Below, piece by piece: positions 42,984-50,625 of a DNA stretch of 57,108 nucleotides (its first letter is position 1; every line of letters begins with the position of its first letter). Origin of the DNA: Planctomycetota bacterium (GTDB taxonomy: Bacteria; Planctomycetota; UBA1135; JADKAF01); assembly GCA_016793245.1 (NCBI GenBank), contig JAEUHW010000112.1, positions 1 to 57,108 of the forward strand, read 5' to 3'. The notes below the pieces were generated by a model. It searched no databases. It saw only the letters and a list, made by a program, of their open reading frames with translations, and was not told the origin of the DNA. A program made the position numbers and the translations under genes.

Positions 42984-44459
42984 ATGAAGATCCTGCTCGT
43001 CTACCCACCGAATCCCGACTCCTTCTGGAGCTTCGCGCACGTGCTGCCGCTCGTCTCGCGGCGCTCCGCGTTCCCGCCGCTCGGCTTGCTCACCGTGGCG
43101 GCGATGCTGCCCGCGTCCTGGGAGCTGCGCCTCCTCGACTGCAACGTGGCATCGCTCACGGATGCGGATCTCGAGTGGGCCGATCATGTCTTCCTCTCCG
43201 GCATGATCGTGCATCGCGAGGGCGCGCACGCGATCGCGCGGCGCTGCGCCGAGCGCGGCGTTTCGGTCGTGGCCGGCGGCCCGCTCTTCACGACGGGGCA
43301 CGCGGAGTTCCCCGAGATCCCGTGCTTCGTGCTCGGCGAGGCCGAAGGTGTGATCGAGGAGCTCGTGCGCGATCTCGAGCGCGGCGCGCCGCGGCCGCAG
43401 TATCGCTCCGAGGCCTGGCCCGACGTGCGCACGACGCCGATCCCGCGCTGGGATCTCGTCGACCTCTCGCACTACGTGACGATGCCCGTGCAGTTCTCGC
43501 GCGGCTGCCCCTACGACTGCGAGTTCTGCGACATCGTCGTCATGAACGGGCGCGTGCCGCGCACGAAGAGCGCGGAGCAAGTGCTGGCCGAGCTCGATGC
43601 GCTCGTCGCGCGCGGCTGGAAGGACATGGTCTTCCTCGTCGACGACAACTTCATCGGCAACCGCAAGCACGCGCGCGAGCTGCTGCGCGCGATCGTCGCG
43701 TGGCGCGCGAGCCGTTCGGGCGCGCTGCCGGGCTTCCTCACCGAGGCCTCGGTCAATCTCGCCGACGACGAGGAACTCCTCGAGCTGATGGTGCAAGCCG
43801 GCTTCAAGAAGGTCTTCGTCGGCCTCGAGACGCCGCTGCCGGAGAGCTTGGCGGAGTGTGGCAAGACGCAGAACCGCAAGCGCGATCTCGCGCAGGCCGT
43901 GGAGCGCTTGCAGCGCGCGGGGCTCGAGGTGATGGGCGGTTTCATCATCGGCTTCGATAGCGATCCGCCCGAGATCTTCGGCCTGCAGTACGAGTTCATC
44001 CAGCGCACCGGCGTCGCGACGGCGATGGTGGGCTTGCTCACCGCGCTGCCGGAGACCGCGTTGCACCGGCGGCTCGCGCGCGAAGGGCGCCTGCTCGGCG
44101 CGAGCGCGGGCAACAACACCGGCGCCGTGCTGAACTTCGTCCCGCGCCTCGATCGCGAGCTGCTCGTCGACGGCTATCGCGCGCTGATGCGCCGGCTCTA
44201 CGAGCCCGCGAGCTACTACCGCCGCATCCGCAACTTCCTCGCGCGCTATCGCCCGCGCGGCCCGCGACCGCGCCTGGCGCGCGCGGACCTCGCGGCGTTC
44301 CTGCGCTCGCTGTGGCTGCTCGGCGTGCGCGAGCGCGGTGCCTGGCGCTACTGGGCGCTGCTCCTCGACACCGCTCTGCGCCGGCCGCGCGCGCTGCGCG
44401 AGGCGATCGAGCTCGCGATCCTCGGCCATCACTTCCGCACGGTCGCGCGCTCGATCTGA
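42984..44459 (+). CDS. B12-binding radical SAM protein, HpnP-like (DUF4070)
   Basis: 491 residues. The N-terminal B12-binding domain opens MKILLVYPPNPDSFWSFAHV, followed by FPPLGLLTVAAMLPASWELR. The radical SAM cluster motif is SRGCPYDCEFCDI. Later blocks (LVDDNFIGNRKHARELLRAI, VFVGLETPLPESLAECGKTQ, GNNTGAVLNFVPR) match the class that includes hopanoid C-2 methylase HpnP and DUF4070 proteins. The true substrate could be hopanoid, another lipid or a cofactor; no squalene-hopene cyclase gene lies nearby. It is convergent with the methyltransferase gene, 12 nt apart. Confidence 0.9.
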   Translation: MKILLVYPPNPDSFWSFAHVLPLVSRRSAFPPLGLLTVAAMLPASWELRLLDCNVASLTDADLEWADHVFLSGMIVHREGAHAIARRCAERGVSVVAGGPLFTTGHAEFPEIPCFVLGEAEGVIEELVRDLERGAPRPQYRSEAWPDVRTTPIPRWDLVDLSHYVTMPVQFSRGCPYDCEFCDIVVMNGRVPRTKSAEQVLAELDALVARGWKDMVFLVDDNFIGNRKHARELLRAIVAWRASRSGALPGFLTEASVNLADDEELLELMVQAGFKKVFVGLETPLPESLAECGKTQNRKRDLAQAVERLQRAGLEVMGGFIIGFDSDPPEIFGLQYEFIQRTGVATAMVGLLTALPETALHRRLAREGRLLGASAGNNTGAVLNFVPRLDRELLVDGYRALMRRLYEPASYYRRIRNFLARYRPRGPRPRLARADLAAFLRSLWLLGVRERGAWRYWALLLDTALRRPRALREAIELAILGHHFRTVARSI

Positions 44460-44471
44460 GCGCCAGGGGGC

Positions 44472-45347
44472 TCAGCGCGGCGCGGTCCAGCGCGCGTAGA
44501 GCCCGCAAGGCAGCGCGAGGTCGCACGAGCGGATCGGCAAGCCGACCTCGCCGGTCTCGACGCGGCCGCCGAAGCGCGGCACGAGGAGCAGCTCCAGGAG
44601 GTTCGCGATCACGGTGGGGGAGATCCCCGTCGTGTAGCCGTTCAGCAGGAGGAAGCTCGCGTCCTCGCCGAGCAGATCCGCGCAGCCCTTCAAGAGCTCC
44701 CAGAGCTGGTCCTCGAGCTTCCAGACCTCGCCTTGCGCGCCGCGGCCGTAGCTCGGCGGATCGAGGACGAGCCCCTGGTAGCGATTGCCGCGGCGGAACT
44801 CGCGCGCGACGAGCTTCGGCACGTCGTCGACGAGGAAGCGGGCGGGGCGATCGGCGAGGCCGGAGAGCGCCAGGTTCTGCTGCGCCCACTTGCACATGCC
44901 CTTCGCGGCGTCGACGTGCACGACCTCGGCTCCCGCGGCGACCGCGGCGACCGACGCGGCGCCGGTGTAAGCGAAGAGATTGAGCATGCGGAACGGGCGC
45001 TTCGCCTCGGCGATGCGCTCGGTCGTCCAGCGCCAGTTCACCGCCTGCTCGGGGAAGAGCCCCGTGTGCTTGAAGCCGGTCGGGCGCACCTCGAAGCGCA
45101 GCTGCCGCCACGCGATGGGCCAGCTCTCCGGCAGCTTGGTCAGGAACTCCCAATGACCGCCGCCCTTCTCGCTGCGGTGGTAGTGCGCGTCGACTTCGCG
45201 CCACTCGCGTTCACTCGCGCGCCGCGGCCACAGCACCTGCGGATCGGGGCGCCTCAGGCGATGGGGGCCCCAGCGCTCCAGGCGCTCGCCGTCGCCGCAG
45301 TCGAGGAGCTCGTAGTCGGTCCAGTCGTCGGCGAGGAGGAGGGGCAT
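44472..45347 (-). CDS. Class I SAM-dependent methyltransferase (RlmK/RlmI-like)
   Basis: 291 residues from ATG 45347; a TTG at 45395 would add 16. The SAM-binding domain reads MLNLFAYTGAASVAAVAAGA, VVHVDAAKGMCKWAQQNLAL, and LVLDPPSYGRGAQGEVWKLE, the DPPSYG motif of COG1092 23S rRNA m5C/m7G-type methyltransferases. An N-terminal strand-rich region (WEFLTKLPESWPIAWRQLRF) replaces the usual PUA domain, so it is the short version of the family. Substrate inferred as rRNA. Confidence 0.88.
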   Translation of the reverse strand: MPLLLADDWTDYELLDCGDGERLERWGPHRLRRPDPQVLWPRRASEREWREVDAHYHRSEKGGGHWEFLTKLPESWPIAWRQLRFEVRPTGFKHTGLFPEQAVNWRWTTERIAEAKRPFRMLNLFAYTGAASVAAVAAGAEVVHVDAAKGMCKWAQQNLALSGLADRPARFLVDDVPKLVAREFRRGNRYQGLVLDPPSYGRGAQGEVWKLEDQLWELLKGCADLLGEDASFLLLNGYTTGISPTVIANLLELLLVPRFGGRVETGEVGLPIRSCDLALPCGLYARWTAPR

Positions 45348-45538
45348 CCCGAGGTAGCTTCCGCGAAGCGGGGTGGCAGTGCGAGGAAACGCCAAGAGCC
45401 TAGGCCGCCGAGGGGGAGGCTGGCCACCGCCCAGGGCTATGGACCAGATCTTTCTCCGCCTGGGTGATCCCCCGGAGGCTCGCGGCTACCTATGCTGACC
45501 TCTCCCCTGCTGGCCTCGGTCGCGAAGAGCCCGCTCCG

Positions 45539-48193
45539 ATGATTGCGAACGCACATCGCCTATCCCTCGTCCTCGCCGTCCTCGCGGCGACGAACGTATC
45601 TCGCGCGCAGCAGGAAGCCGTGCTCTGGGATGTCGCCGAGGTCTTCCTCTGGGACACCGACAGCCCTTGCACCGGGGTCCTCGATGCCGACGGCGACGCG
45701 TTCCCCGACCTGATCTGCGACGACAGCTACAGCGCCGGCGGGGTCCGCACGCGGCGCCTCGCCGTGCGCACCGGCGGCGTCTGGCATCACAACTCGCTCG
45801 CGCTCTTCGCCCAGGTGAGCGAACCCGAGCTCGGCTCGGTCGATGCGCAGTGGGCGCTGCCCGGCGACGCCGATGGGGATGGCGATCCGGATCTCTATTG
45901 GTGCGCGGGTTCGAAGGTCCGGATCTACCGCTTGCCGAGCACCTACGCGGGCTTCTCGCCTTGGGCGCCCGAGCTCGACCTGGGCGCGCAGCTCTTGGCC
46001 GCATCGGTCGCCGATGTCGATGGCGATGGCCAAGCCGAAGTCCTCGGCTATGCGAATGGCGAGCTGCTCTTCGCCGATCGCGTGGGGGCGAGCTGGCAGC
46101 TCCTCCGCTGGCCCTTCCCGGTGCGCGGCACGCCGCAGATCTTGGTCGGCGAGACCGATGGTGACGCGGAGCGCGAGTTCCTGCTCTGCGACGACCGCGA
46201 GCTCTGGGCCGTGCGGGCCGAGACCGCGCTGCTGAGCGCCCAGCCGCTCGGAGCGCATGGCTGCCTCCATCCGATGCCGGTGGCGGGCGACATCGACGGC
46301 GACTTCGACGTGGACGTCGTCGTCTTCGATGATGCGGAGTACACGGTCTATCGTCGCGCGGGGCTGGCGAGCTTCGCGGTCGAGGCGCGTCTCCGCGGCG
46401 GCCCCGCGACGCACCTCGCCGATCTCGACGGCGACGGCGATCTCGATGGCGTCTGCTGCGGCGGAGGCGGACCGACCCGACCTCCGAACTTCGTTCCCTC
46501 GCCGTTCCGGCTCTCCTTGAACACGGGGAACGGCGACTTCGCTCCCGCGGTGGAGATCCCGGGGATCGGCGCGCAGCACCTGGCCGGCGTCGTCGATCTC
46601 GACGCGGACGGCGATGTCGATCTCGTCGGCGGGCGAGCGCGCGTCTTCGCGCGCGGTCCGCTCCTGCCGCGGGCGGCGTGCGCGAGCGGCTTGCCCGCGA
46701 CGCCCTTCGCGGCGCCGGTCGATCTCGATGGCGATGGCGATCTCGATGTCGAGGGCGATGAGCCCGGCCGGATCTGGGTCTGCTCGGGCGATGGCCGCTT
46801 CCAGCTCGAGGATCGCCGCGCGCGCTCGCTGCAGAGCGTCGATCTGCGCGGACCGGTCTACTGGATCGATGTCGATGGCGATGGCGATCGCGATCAGATC
46901 GCGCAGCGCTATCTCTCCGGCGCCTTCGATGGTTCGGCGTGCCTCGAGAATCGCGCCGGCTGGTTCTTCGATCGCGGGGTCGGCGCGGCGCAGCGCGCGC
47001 CGGTCGGCGGCCCGAACGCGAGCTATTCGGCGGGACGCGCGCTCGACCTCGATGGCGATGGCGATCAGGACTTGGTCACCTACTCCCTGACCACCTATGC
47101 GTGCGAGCTCTGGCGCAACATCGGAGGCGTGCTCTCCGCGTGGCAGACGCTCCCGAACGAGATCGCGATCGCGGCGGCGGACTTCGATCTCGATGGTGAG
47201 ACGGATCTCCTCGTCGCCGATGGCGGGCTCGGGCTGCGCTACGGGATCGGCGGCGGCTCGTTCGCTCCTCGCACCGAGCTCCTCCCCGGTAGGCCGGAGT
47301 TCTTCCGCGCGAATCCGCCGAGCTTCGATCCGTGGGTCGATGAGCTCGCCGTGCTCGACCTCGGCACCTTCGCGCCCGCCGGTCATCTCGACATCGTCGC
47401 GTTCCATCGGAACGATCCGCACCACGGCTCGCCGGCCTACGATCGCGTGCGTGCGGTGCTGAACTTCGGCGGCCGCAGCTTCGACTTCGGCTCCGAGTCC
47501 TGGACCCTCGGCGGCACGAACGTCGGCTGCTTCGCCTCGAATCCCACGCGCGGTCGCCGCGTGCGCGCGCTCGACGTCGACGGCAACGCCACGCTCGATC
47601 TCCTGATGTCCCCCGTGCGGCAGGACGCGGAGTGCTGGCGCCTCGCGCTGCGCGATGCTGTGCAGGGCAACGCCGTCGAAGGCCCCGAGCTCTTGCTCCG
47701 CGGCGAGCACTTCGCCGACGTCGACGGCGACGGCGACCTCGATGGACTCGGAGCGCTCACCGATCCGGGCACACGCTGGTTCGGGCCTCGCTCGGGCTCG
47801 CGTGTGCAGTTCGGCATCCCCGCTCGCGGCGACGACGGCGCCGAGCCCATCCTCGGCACGGCTCATCCGCAGCGCACGGGCTGGGTCGATGTCCTGCGCC
47901 TGCGCGGCGGGCTCGGCGGCGCCCCGGCGGCCATCTTCCTCGGCACGCAGCGCACGCAGATCTACCTCGGACCCGAGCTCTACTTCGCGATCGCCGATCC
48001 CGTGCTCGCGTGGGCCGGCTTGCTCAGCGGTTCGAACGGCCTGGCCGGCGATGGCTCGATGAATCTCGCCTTCCCCCCGCTGCCCGGCTACTTCGCGGGC
48101 GCGCGCTTCGGCGTGCAGGCGTTGATCTACGATCCGGCGGCGGCGAGCGCATTCAGCGCGACGCCGGGGTTGTGGTTGGAGAAGGGGTGGTAA
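45539..48193 (+). CDS. Secreted FG-GAP/VCBS beta-propeller-like protein
   Basis: 884 residues. It has a signal peptide (MIANAHRLSLVLAVLAATNV, cleaved near SRAQ). About thirteen calcium-loop-like repeats follow, such as DADGDAFPDLICD, DADGDGDPDLYW, DLDGDGDLDGVCC, DVDGDGDRDQIAQ and DVDGDGDLDGLG, the FG-GAP/VCBS signature that forms a beta-propeller with Ca2+ sites. The GATGGCGATGGC-type repeats give a low-complexity DNA pattern on both strands. There is no catalytic domain; probably a cell-surface adhesin or scaffold. Start is ATG 45539. Confidence 0.88.
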   Translation: MIANAHRLSLVLAVLAATNVSRAQQEAVLWDVAEVFLWDTDSPCTGVLDADGDAFPDLICDDSYSAGGVRTRRLAVRTGGVWHHNSLALFAQVSEPELGSVDAQWALPGDADGDGDPDLYWCAGSKVRIYRLPSTYAGFSPWAPELDLGAQLLAASVADVDGDGQAEVLGYANGELLFADRVGASWQLLRWPFPVRGTPQILVGETDGDAEREFLLCDDRELWAVRAETALLSAQPLGAHGCLHPMPVAGDIDGDFDVDVVVFDDAEYTVYRRAGLASFAVEARLRGGPATHLADLDGDGDLDGVCCGGGGPTRPPNFVPSPFRLSLNTGNGDFAPAVEIPGIGAQHLAGVVDLDADGDVDLVGGRARVFARGPLLPRAACASGLPATPFAAPVDLDGDGDLDVEGDEPGRIWVCSGDGRFQLEDRRARSLQSVDLRGPVYWIDVDGDGDRDQIAQRYLSGAFDGSACLENRAGWFFDRGVGAAQRAPVGGPNASYSAGRALDLDGDGDQDLVTYSLTTYACELWRNIGGVLSAWQTLPNEIAIAAADFDLDGETDLLVADGGLGLRYGIGGGSFAPRTELLPGRPEFFRANPPSFDPWVDELAVLDLGTFAPAGHLDIVAFHRNDPHHGSPAYDRVRAVLNFGGRSFDFGSESWTLGGTNVGCFASNPTRGRRVRALDVDGNATLDLLMSPVRQDAECWRLALRDAVQGNAVEGPELLLRGEHFADVDGDGDLDGLGALTDPGTRWFGPRSGSRVQFGIPARGDDGAEPILGTAHPQRTGWVDVLRLRGGLGGAPAAIFLGTQRTQIYLGPELYFAIADPVLAWAGLLSGSNGLAGDGSMNLAFPPLPGYFAGARFGVQALIYDPAAASAFSATPGLWLEKGW

Positions 48194-48206
48194 CGAAGGG
48201 AGAGAG

Positions 48207-48926
48207 CTAGGCCTCCATGGCCGCGGCGACCGCGGCGATGCCGAGTTCTTCGAGTGCGCGCTCCAGCTCTTGCCTCATCTTCTCGTCGCTCCAGATCGAC
48301 TCCTGGAGGAAGGCTTCGCAGCCTTTGGCGGCATACCAGCCCGCCATGATCGCCCACATCGTCTGCTTGTCCGTCTTCTGCGGTGCCGACGGCAAGTTCG
48401 AGATCCACGCTTCGACGGACTGAGCTCGGTCCGGATGGGCGCGGCCATAGCACTCGGCCACGAGGCCGTCGAGACGTGGCCCGAACGACGTGCTCGTCGC
48501 GCGGAAGTGGAGGATGTCCACGCGGATTCCGGCGTGCGTCCATGAACAGTCTTGGGGAGGTTTGAAGTAGGTCACCTCTTGGAATCGATTGCGGATCGAT
48601 GCCGCGTGGTCCTTCCCTGCGATGTCATCGTCGAAGCAGGGGATCAGGTGATCGATCTGTCCCGAATCCTCGGGCATCTTAGTGCTGCCGAGGTGCACGC
48701 TGAAGACTTGGGAGACTCTCGCCCAACCGCCGCAAGGTTCCAGGATCGCGAAGTTCCCTCCGCTTCGAAACGCGAATCTGCCCGCCTTCACGGGCCTTCC
48801 AAGTGGGTCAAGAATCGTTGTCCCCTGGGGCGGCTTGAGACTCTCCCATCCTCTTGCGGTTAGCCATCCTGACCAGAAGGCGCGATCGTGATAGCCCTCG
48901 CAAAGTACGACAGAATGGCGGCTCAT
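48207..48926 (-). CDS. TOPRIM-like protein paired with an ATPase
   Basis: 239 residues. The N-terminus MSRHSVVLCEGYHDRAFWSGW has the strand-Glu-Gly motif of a TOPRIM domain, and LIPCFDDDIAGKDHAAS fits the later Asp-x-Asp motif. The overall layout resembles DUF3226/DUF4435-type proteins. ATG 48926 is chosen because it overlaps the ATPase stop by 4 nt (ATGA) and opens the TOPRIM strand. TOPRIM nucleases paired with ABC/OLD-type ATPases are known in PARIS, Gabija-like and split-OLD defence systems, so the same role is inferred. The nuclease assignment rests on motifs only. Confidence 0.75.
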   Translation of the reverse strand: MSRHSVVLCEGYHDRAFWSGWLTARGWESLKPPQGTTILDPLGRPVKAGRFAFRSGGNFAILEPCGGWARVSQVFSVHLGSTKMPEDSGQIDHLIPCFDDDIAGKDHAASIRNRFQEVTYFKPPQDCSWTHAGIRVDILHFRATSTSFGPRLDGLVAECYGRAHPDRAQSVEAWISNLPSAPQKTDKQTMWAIMAGWYAAKGCEAFLQESIWSDEKMRQELERALEELGIAAVAAAMEA

Positions 48927-49936
48927 CGGAGATCCAGCTCCACTGTGGATCTCGCAACGCGCACATCTTCTCCTCGGTGATGCACGCAAAATAGCTTGCC
49001 GTCGCGGAGTCCGAGGCGCAGTACACCTAGCATGCCGATGTGGTCTTCGCCCAAGGCGTCGATCAGGAGGTCGAGGAGCTCGAGGCTATGCGTGGATAAG
49101 ATCACCTGTGAACCGGCTTTCACTGTCCCCGCGATGACGCGAGCCGAACGTACCATCGCTGCGATGTGCTGATGCGCCTCTGGCTCCTCGATGAGCACCG
49201 TGCCTCGTCGAGGCGACGAAAGCTCTAGGGCCAAGCGAACGATGGATTCCATGCCATCGCCGCAAAGGGCAGCTGGTATCGCACGATCGGGAAAGCAGAG
49301 ATGAACCAAAGGTACGTCTTCGGGGGTCAAGATCTCGATCGTCTTCAGATCAGGCACGAGTTCGCGAATCAAGTCTTCGGCTAGAGCTTTCGCTCCACGA
49401 CTGTGCGCATCCGAAAGTACGCGGTGCAGGGACGCGCGAGTTGCGCCAATTCGCTGATCGAGGAAGCGTACGTTCAGGGGAGCATCAACGTGTCGGCTAT
49501 GGCCTCGCGCTTCATAGCTATTGTCTTGCTTGAACAGCGTGTCACAAGAGTGCGTCGATCCCGAGAATTCCACCTTGCTCGCGATGCTGGCGTGCCAGCC
49601 CTCATCCGAGAGCGCCTTCGGAAGTGGTGAATGCCAAGATAGTCGAGTGTGAATGCGCCCCGCGACGGCGATGTTCGCATCCAGCTCGGCGGTCCTTCGA
49701 GTCGCAGAGGCTACTTCGGAGCATAGGAACCTGCTGCCGAACGGCACTTCCATGCGTCTGCGGATGCATCTGCCGACGGCATCGCCTGGCTCCGCTGCGG
49801 TAGCGAGGAGCAATGCTTCGAGAACGGTGCTCTTTCCGCAACCGCTCGGTCCGATGAGGACTCCCAGGGGCGGAAGAGCCTCGAGAGTCCCCTCGCGTAT
49901 CCCGCGCAGCCCTCGAATGTTGAGATCGGTGATCAT
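48923..49936 (-). CDS. OLD/AAA_15-21-type ABC ATPase
   Basis: 337 residues from ATG 49936 (GTG 50008 possible). Walker A GPSGCGKST near 32-40, signature-like CGDGMESIVRLALEL near 225, Walker B TVLIEEPEAHQH near 245 and an H-loop VILSTHSLELLDLL near 280. This is the SMC/RecF-like ATPase of the OLD and AriA class, without a long coiled coil. It is translationally coupled to the TOPRIM-like gene and diverges from the ECF sigma gene. It is probably the sensor/ATPase half of a two-gene defence or DNA-maintenance module; a toxin-antitoxin-like role is an alternative. Confidence 0.85.
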   Translation of the reverse strand: MITDLNIRGLRGIREGTLEALPPLGVLIGPSGCGKSTVLEALLLATAAEPGDAVGRCIRRRMEVPFGSRFLCSEVASATRRTAELDANIAVAGRIHTRLSWHSPLPKALSDEGWHASIASKVEFSGSTHSCDTLFKQDNSYEARGHSRHVDAPLNVRFLDQRIGATRASLHRVLSDAHSRGAKALAEDLIRELVPDLKTIEILTPEDVPLVHLCFPDRAIPAALCGDGMESIVRLALELSSPRRGTVLIEEPEAHQHIAAMVRSARVIAGTVKAGSQVILSTHSLELLDLLIDALGEDHIGMLGVLRLGLRDGKLFCVHHRGEDVRVARSTVELDLR

Positions 49937-50019
49937 GGATTGCTCAACGTCGGTGATGGCGCAGGCTACCGAACCTCTCCAGCCAGGGCAAACGACGGCG
50001 GTGGGCACGGGATCGAGCG

Positions 50020-50625
50020 ATGTCGGAATCTCCAGCCAGCTCCCACCTTCTCCTCCGTAGTCTCCCCGTCGTGAATCCCCGCGAGCTCCTTCCCCTCCTC
50101 CGGCGCGGCGATCGCGCGGCCTTCGAGCGCTTCTACCGCGCGACGAAAGGCGCGCTGCTCGCCTATGCGCTCTCGTGGACGGGGGGACGGAGGAGCGAGG
50201 CGGAGGATCTGGTGCAGGAGGCCTATCTCGGCTTCCTGCGGAACCTGGAGAACGTGCGCGAGGGCGCGGACCCTCTGCCCTACCTGCTCACCGCGGTGAA
50301 GAACCGCGCGCGCGATCTCGCGCGTGCCTTCTCGCCGCGGACCACGTCCGGCGGCGAGCCGCTGGCGGAGGAGCATGGGCCGGAGTTCCGCACTCCGCTC
50401 GAGCACGTGCTCGACGAAGAGCGTCGAGCGGCGGTGATCGCGGCCCTCGGGCGCTTGCCCGAGGCGCAGGCGGAAGCGGTGCGCTTGCACTTGCTGGTCG
50501 GCCTCGGCTGGGAGCAGACCGGAGAGCAGCTCGGTTGTCCTCCGGCGACCGCGCGCACTCGCTATCGCGAGGCGCTCGCGAAGCTCCAGCGATGGCTCGG
50601 GAGGTTCGTCCATGAGCAAGCCTGA
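50020..50625 (+). CDS. ECF RNA polymerase sigma factor
   Basis: 201 residues from ATG 50020 (GTG 50071 also possible). Region 2 reads FERFYRATKGALLAYALSW and EAEDLVQEAYLGFLRNLE; region 4 reads LGRLPEAQAEAVRLHLLVGL and WEQTGEQLGCPPATARTRYR. The 14-nt overlap with the next gene, which encodes a membrane protein, is typical of a sigma/anti-sigma pair. It probably drives a small envelope regulon including its own operon. Confidence 0.92.
   Translation: MSESPASSHLLLRSLPVVNPRELLPLLRRGDRAAFERFYRATKGALLAYALSWTGGRRSEAEDLVQEAYLGFLRNLENVREGADPLPYLLTAVKNRARDLARAFSPRTTSGGEPLAEEHGPEFRTPLEHVLDEERRAAVIAALGRLPEAQAEAVRLHLLVGLGWEQTGEQLGCPPATARTRYREALAKLQRWLGRFVHEQA

Noticed and set aside
45840..47800. GATGGCGATGGC-rich DNA as a possible microsatellite
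   Set aside because: The pattern is explained by repeated Asp-Gly-Asp-Gly-Asp calcium loops in the FG-GAP protein.
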